Shown: piece after piece, positions 62,751-64,000 of the stretch
Position numbering within the stretch: position 1 is the stretch's first letter
Layout: each line of letters opens with the position of its first letter
DNA from: JAAYXS01 sp964550375
GTDB lineage: Bacteria > Planctomycetota > Phycisphaerae > UBA1845 > Fen-1342
Direction of reading: 5' to 3'
Assembly: GCA_964550375.1 (NCBI GenBank)
Contig: CAZJYX010000014.1
Location: 35,085-99,084 of the forward strand
DNA length: 64,000 nucleotides
Notes under the pieces: model-generated
Told to the model about the DNA's origin: nothing
Database searches by the model: none
What the model saw: only the letters and a program-made list of their open reading frames with translations
Made by a program: the position numbers and the translations under genes

Positions 62751-64000
62751 TCACGGTCCCGTAACAAGGCCGTCGTCGGCCAGTTGACTCAGCCGCCAGC
62801 GCGCCAGGTGAAACTCGTTCATCGCGTCCGGCGGAAACTCGTCCGGATCAAGCATGAGGTCCGTCGCGACGCATTGCTCAAACCAGCCGCGCGCCGCCTC
62901 CGGCTCGCCGCGCAACAGGCAGCTTTCGCCCGCGTAATAGTAGGCCTCGCAAATCCGGCGCAGATCCCCTGGCGTGGCCAAGCTGGCCAACTCCGACGGC
63001 GCCGACTCACCAGCCAGGCAGGCATAAACGCGCGCCAGCCAGCCGCCGGCCACAAGTCCCGCGCGCGCCTGCACCAGCACGTCTTGCGCCTCCGCGCGAA
63101 TGCGCTCGGCCGCCGCTCCGTCATCAGCCTGCTCAAGTAGACGCGCCTGGTCTTGCAGCAAGATGAATAGCCGCGCGTCCGCGAGATTGGGAGCCCCGCG
63201 CTTCGCTATGAACGTGCGGTAATCTGACGCTGCGGCGTCCGGCCGTCCCAACATCCACAACGCCGTGGCGCGCCCATATAACACCCAGTACGATCCGCGC
63301 GTGGCGTCCGCAGCCCGCGTGTAGTCTGCCAAGGCACCGGCCAGGTCGCCCTGACACATACGGGCCGCAGCTCGACAGCGATTCCCCCGAGCATGGTCCG
63401 GAGCGCGATCCAGCACCTGCTGGTAGACTTCCACGGCCTCGTCCACCCGCCGCATCGCCAGCAGCGCGTGGCCCATCAGCGCCGCCGTGTCAACCGGCTC
63501 GACGCCGTCATCAAGCAAAGACCGCGCAACTGCCAGGACGGTATCATAGTCGTGCAGCAGCGCGCACAGGTCGGCCAGCCGCCAGCGGGCCAGCACGTGA
63601 GCCGAATCGCGCGCCAGCGCCTGCTCCGCGTAGCCACGCGCTTGCTCCAGATCCAGCGTGGCGAACGACAGCACATACGCGGTTTCCGCAGTGGGCGGCA
63701 CGCCCCGAAACGCCCGCGCCCGTAACTCACGCGCTTGTTCGCTCCGACCTATGACCTCGTAAAGCTCCGCCGCCAGGGCACAGTAGGCCCAGCATGAGTG
63801 CTCCTCATCCGTCCACTGCAGCAACTGCTGAACTGCTAAGGCGATGAGAGAGTTGTCCTCGGTCTCACGCCCGATCTCGAAGCGCGCCCGCGCCAATAGC
63901 AGCCGCGTCTCGGGCAGTCCAATACCCGCGTGCGACATAGCCTCAGCCGGTCCAAGCACCTGTCTGGCACGCCCGCGCTCCAGGTCGAACTGCAGGCGGA
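62751..64000 (-). CDS. TPR-repeat protein (5' part outside window)
   Basis: The frame is open to the right edge, so the start lies beyond 64000; at least 415 residues are visible. The reading continues in frame past a possible start at 63959 (RLQFDLERGRARQVLGPAEAM). Tandem tetratricopeptide-like helix pairs cover most of it, e.g. AETAYVLSFATLDLEQARGY, VLARWRLADLCALLHDYDTVLA, AALMGHALLAMRRVDEAVEV and GRATALWMLGRPDAAASDYR. TPR arrays mediate protein-protein contacts. It converges with thiC. No catalytic motif is visible; the missing N-terminus may hold one (e.g. a kinase or sigma-related domain). Confidence 0.85.
   Translation of the reverse strand, partial: RLQFDLERGRARQVLGPAEAMSHAGIGLPETRLLLARARFEIGRETEDNSLIALAVQQLLQWTDEEHSCWAYCALAAELYEVIGRSEQARELRARAFRGVPPTAETAYVLSFATLDLEQARGYAEQALARDSAHVLARWRLADLCALLHDYDTVLAVARSLLDDGVEPVDTAALMGHALLAMRRVDEAVEVYQQVLDRAPDHARGNRCRAAARMCQGDLAGALADYTRAADATRGSYWVLYGRATALWMLGRPDAAASDYRTFIAKRGAPNLADARLFILLQDQARLLEQADDGAAAERIRAEAQDVLVQARAGLVAGGWLARVYACLAGESAPSELASLATPGDLRRICEAYYYAGESCLLRGEPEAARGWFEQCVATDLMLDPDEFPPDAMNEFHLARWRLSQLADDGLVTGP

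Overview
The window is a 64 kb piece of a GC-rich, Gram-negative-type bacterial chromosome. Signs of an outer-membrane cell with meso-DAP peptidoglycan are a tripartite RND pump, several lipobox lipoproteins, a FecR-like periplasmic protein and diaminopimelate epimerase. Large low-complexity envelope proteins, HEAT/TPR/ankyrin proteins, a TatC with an enlarged periplasmic loop and a basic histone-like protein together suggest a member of the Planctomycetota or a nearby PVC-type lineage. This is an inference from gene style, not a marker-gene placement. No rRNA, CRISPR array, transposase, phage module or replication origin was seen.

Layout. 0-6.7 kb: HEAT-repeat exported protein and a partial secreted protein (minus), then an unknown membrane protein, a B12-type radical SAM enzyme and TatC (plus). 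6.9-8.3 kb: tRNA-Phe(GAA) and tRNA-Ala(GGC), followed at once by a lower-GC gene joining an EVE domain to a restriction-endonuclease-like domain, a typical tRNA-linked defence insertion. 8.3-12 kb: DoxX, a lipoprotein and an ankyrin protein. 12.2-15.2 kb: the most distinctive accessory segment, a 5'-truncated Rhs gene with a Cys-rich tip and an overlapping HEAT/beta-propeller lipoprotein, bounded by two 97-bp near-identical copies of Rhs-core DNA. 15.2-19.5 kb (minus): NlpC/P60 hydrolase, 1-Cys peroxiredoxin, a WapI-immunity-like protein, MoxR ATPase and a J-domain protein. 19.6-31.4 kb (plus): polytopic protein, giant transmembrane pseudokinase with an 18-fold Pro-Glu repeat, second polytopic protein, CDP-alcohol phosphatidyltransferase, FecR-like protein, DapF. 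31.4-36.5 kb (minus): autoregulated-looking CecR-type regulator, adaptor and RND pump with 4-bp overlaps. 36.6-41.3 kb: ATP-grasp/nucleotidyltransferase fusion and glutamate dehydrogenase. 41.8-64 kb: mostly metabolism and information genes: a large membrane glycosyltransferase-like protein, KamA-like radical SAM, orphan GroES, LarB-NnrD, PurB, a Cys/Met PLP enzyme, EtfBA, MetF, an aminotransferase, a ParA-like ATPase, orphan ImuB, a histone-like winged-helix protein, TyrS, a TPP riboswitch with ThiC, and a TPR protein running off the right edge.

How the genes fit together. One-carbon and sulfur amino-acid functions (MetF, the Cys/Met PLP enzyme), purine synthesis (PurB) and thiamine pyrimidine synthesis (ThiC under TPP control) lie near each other. 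The 17.8-29.3 kb block mixes chaperone/ATPase, pseudokinase and membrane/lipid functions and may be an envelope-associated system. The Rhs cassette and the EVE-nuclease are the clearest horizontally acquired elements. Promoter calls are by eye from sigma70-like boxes and are tentative.
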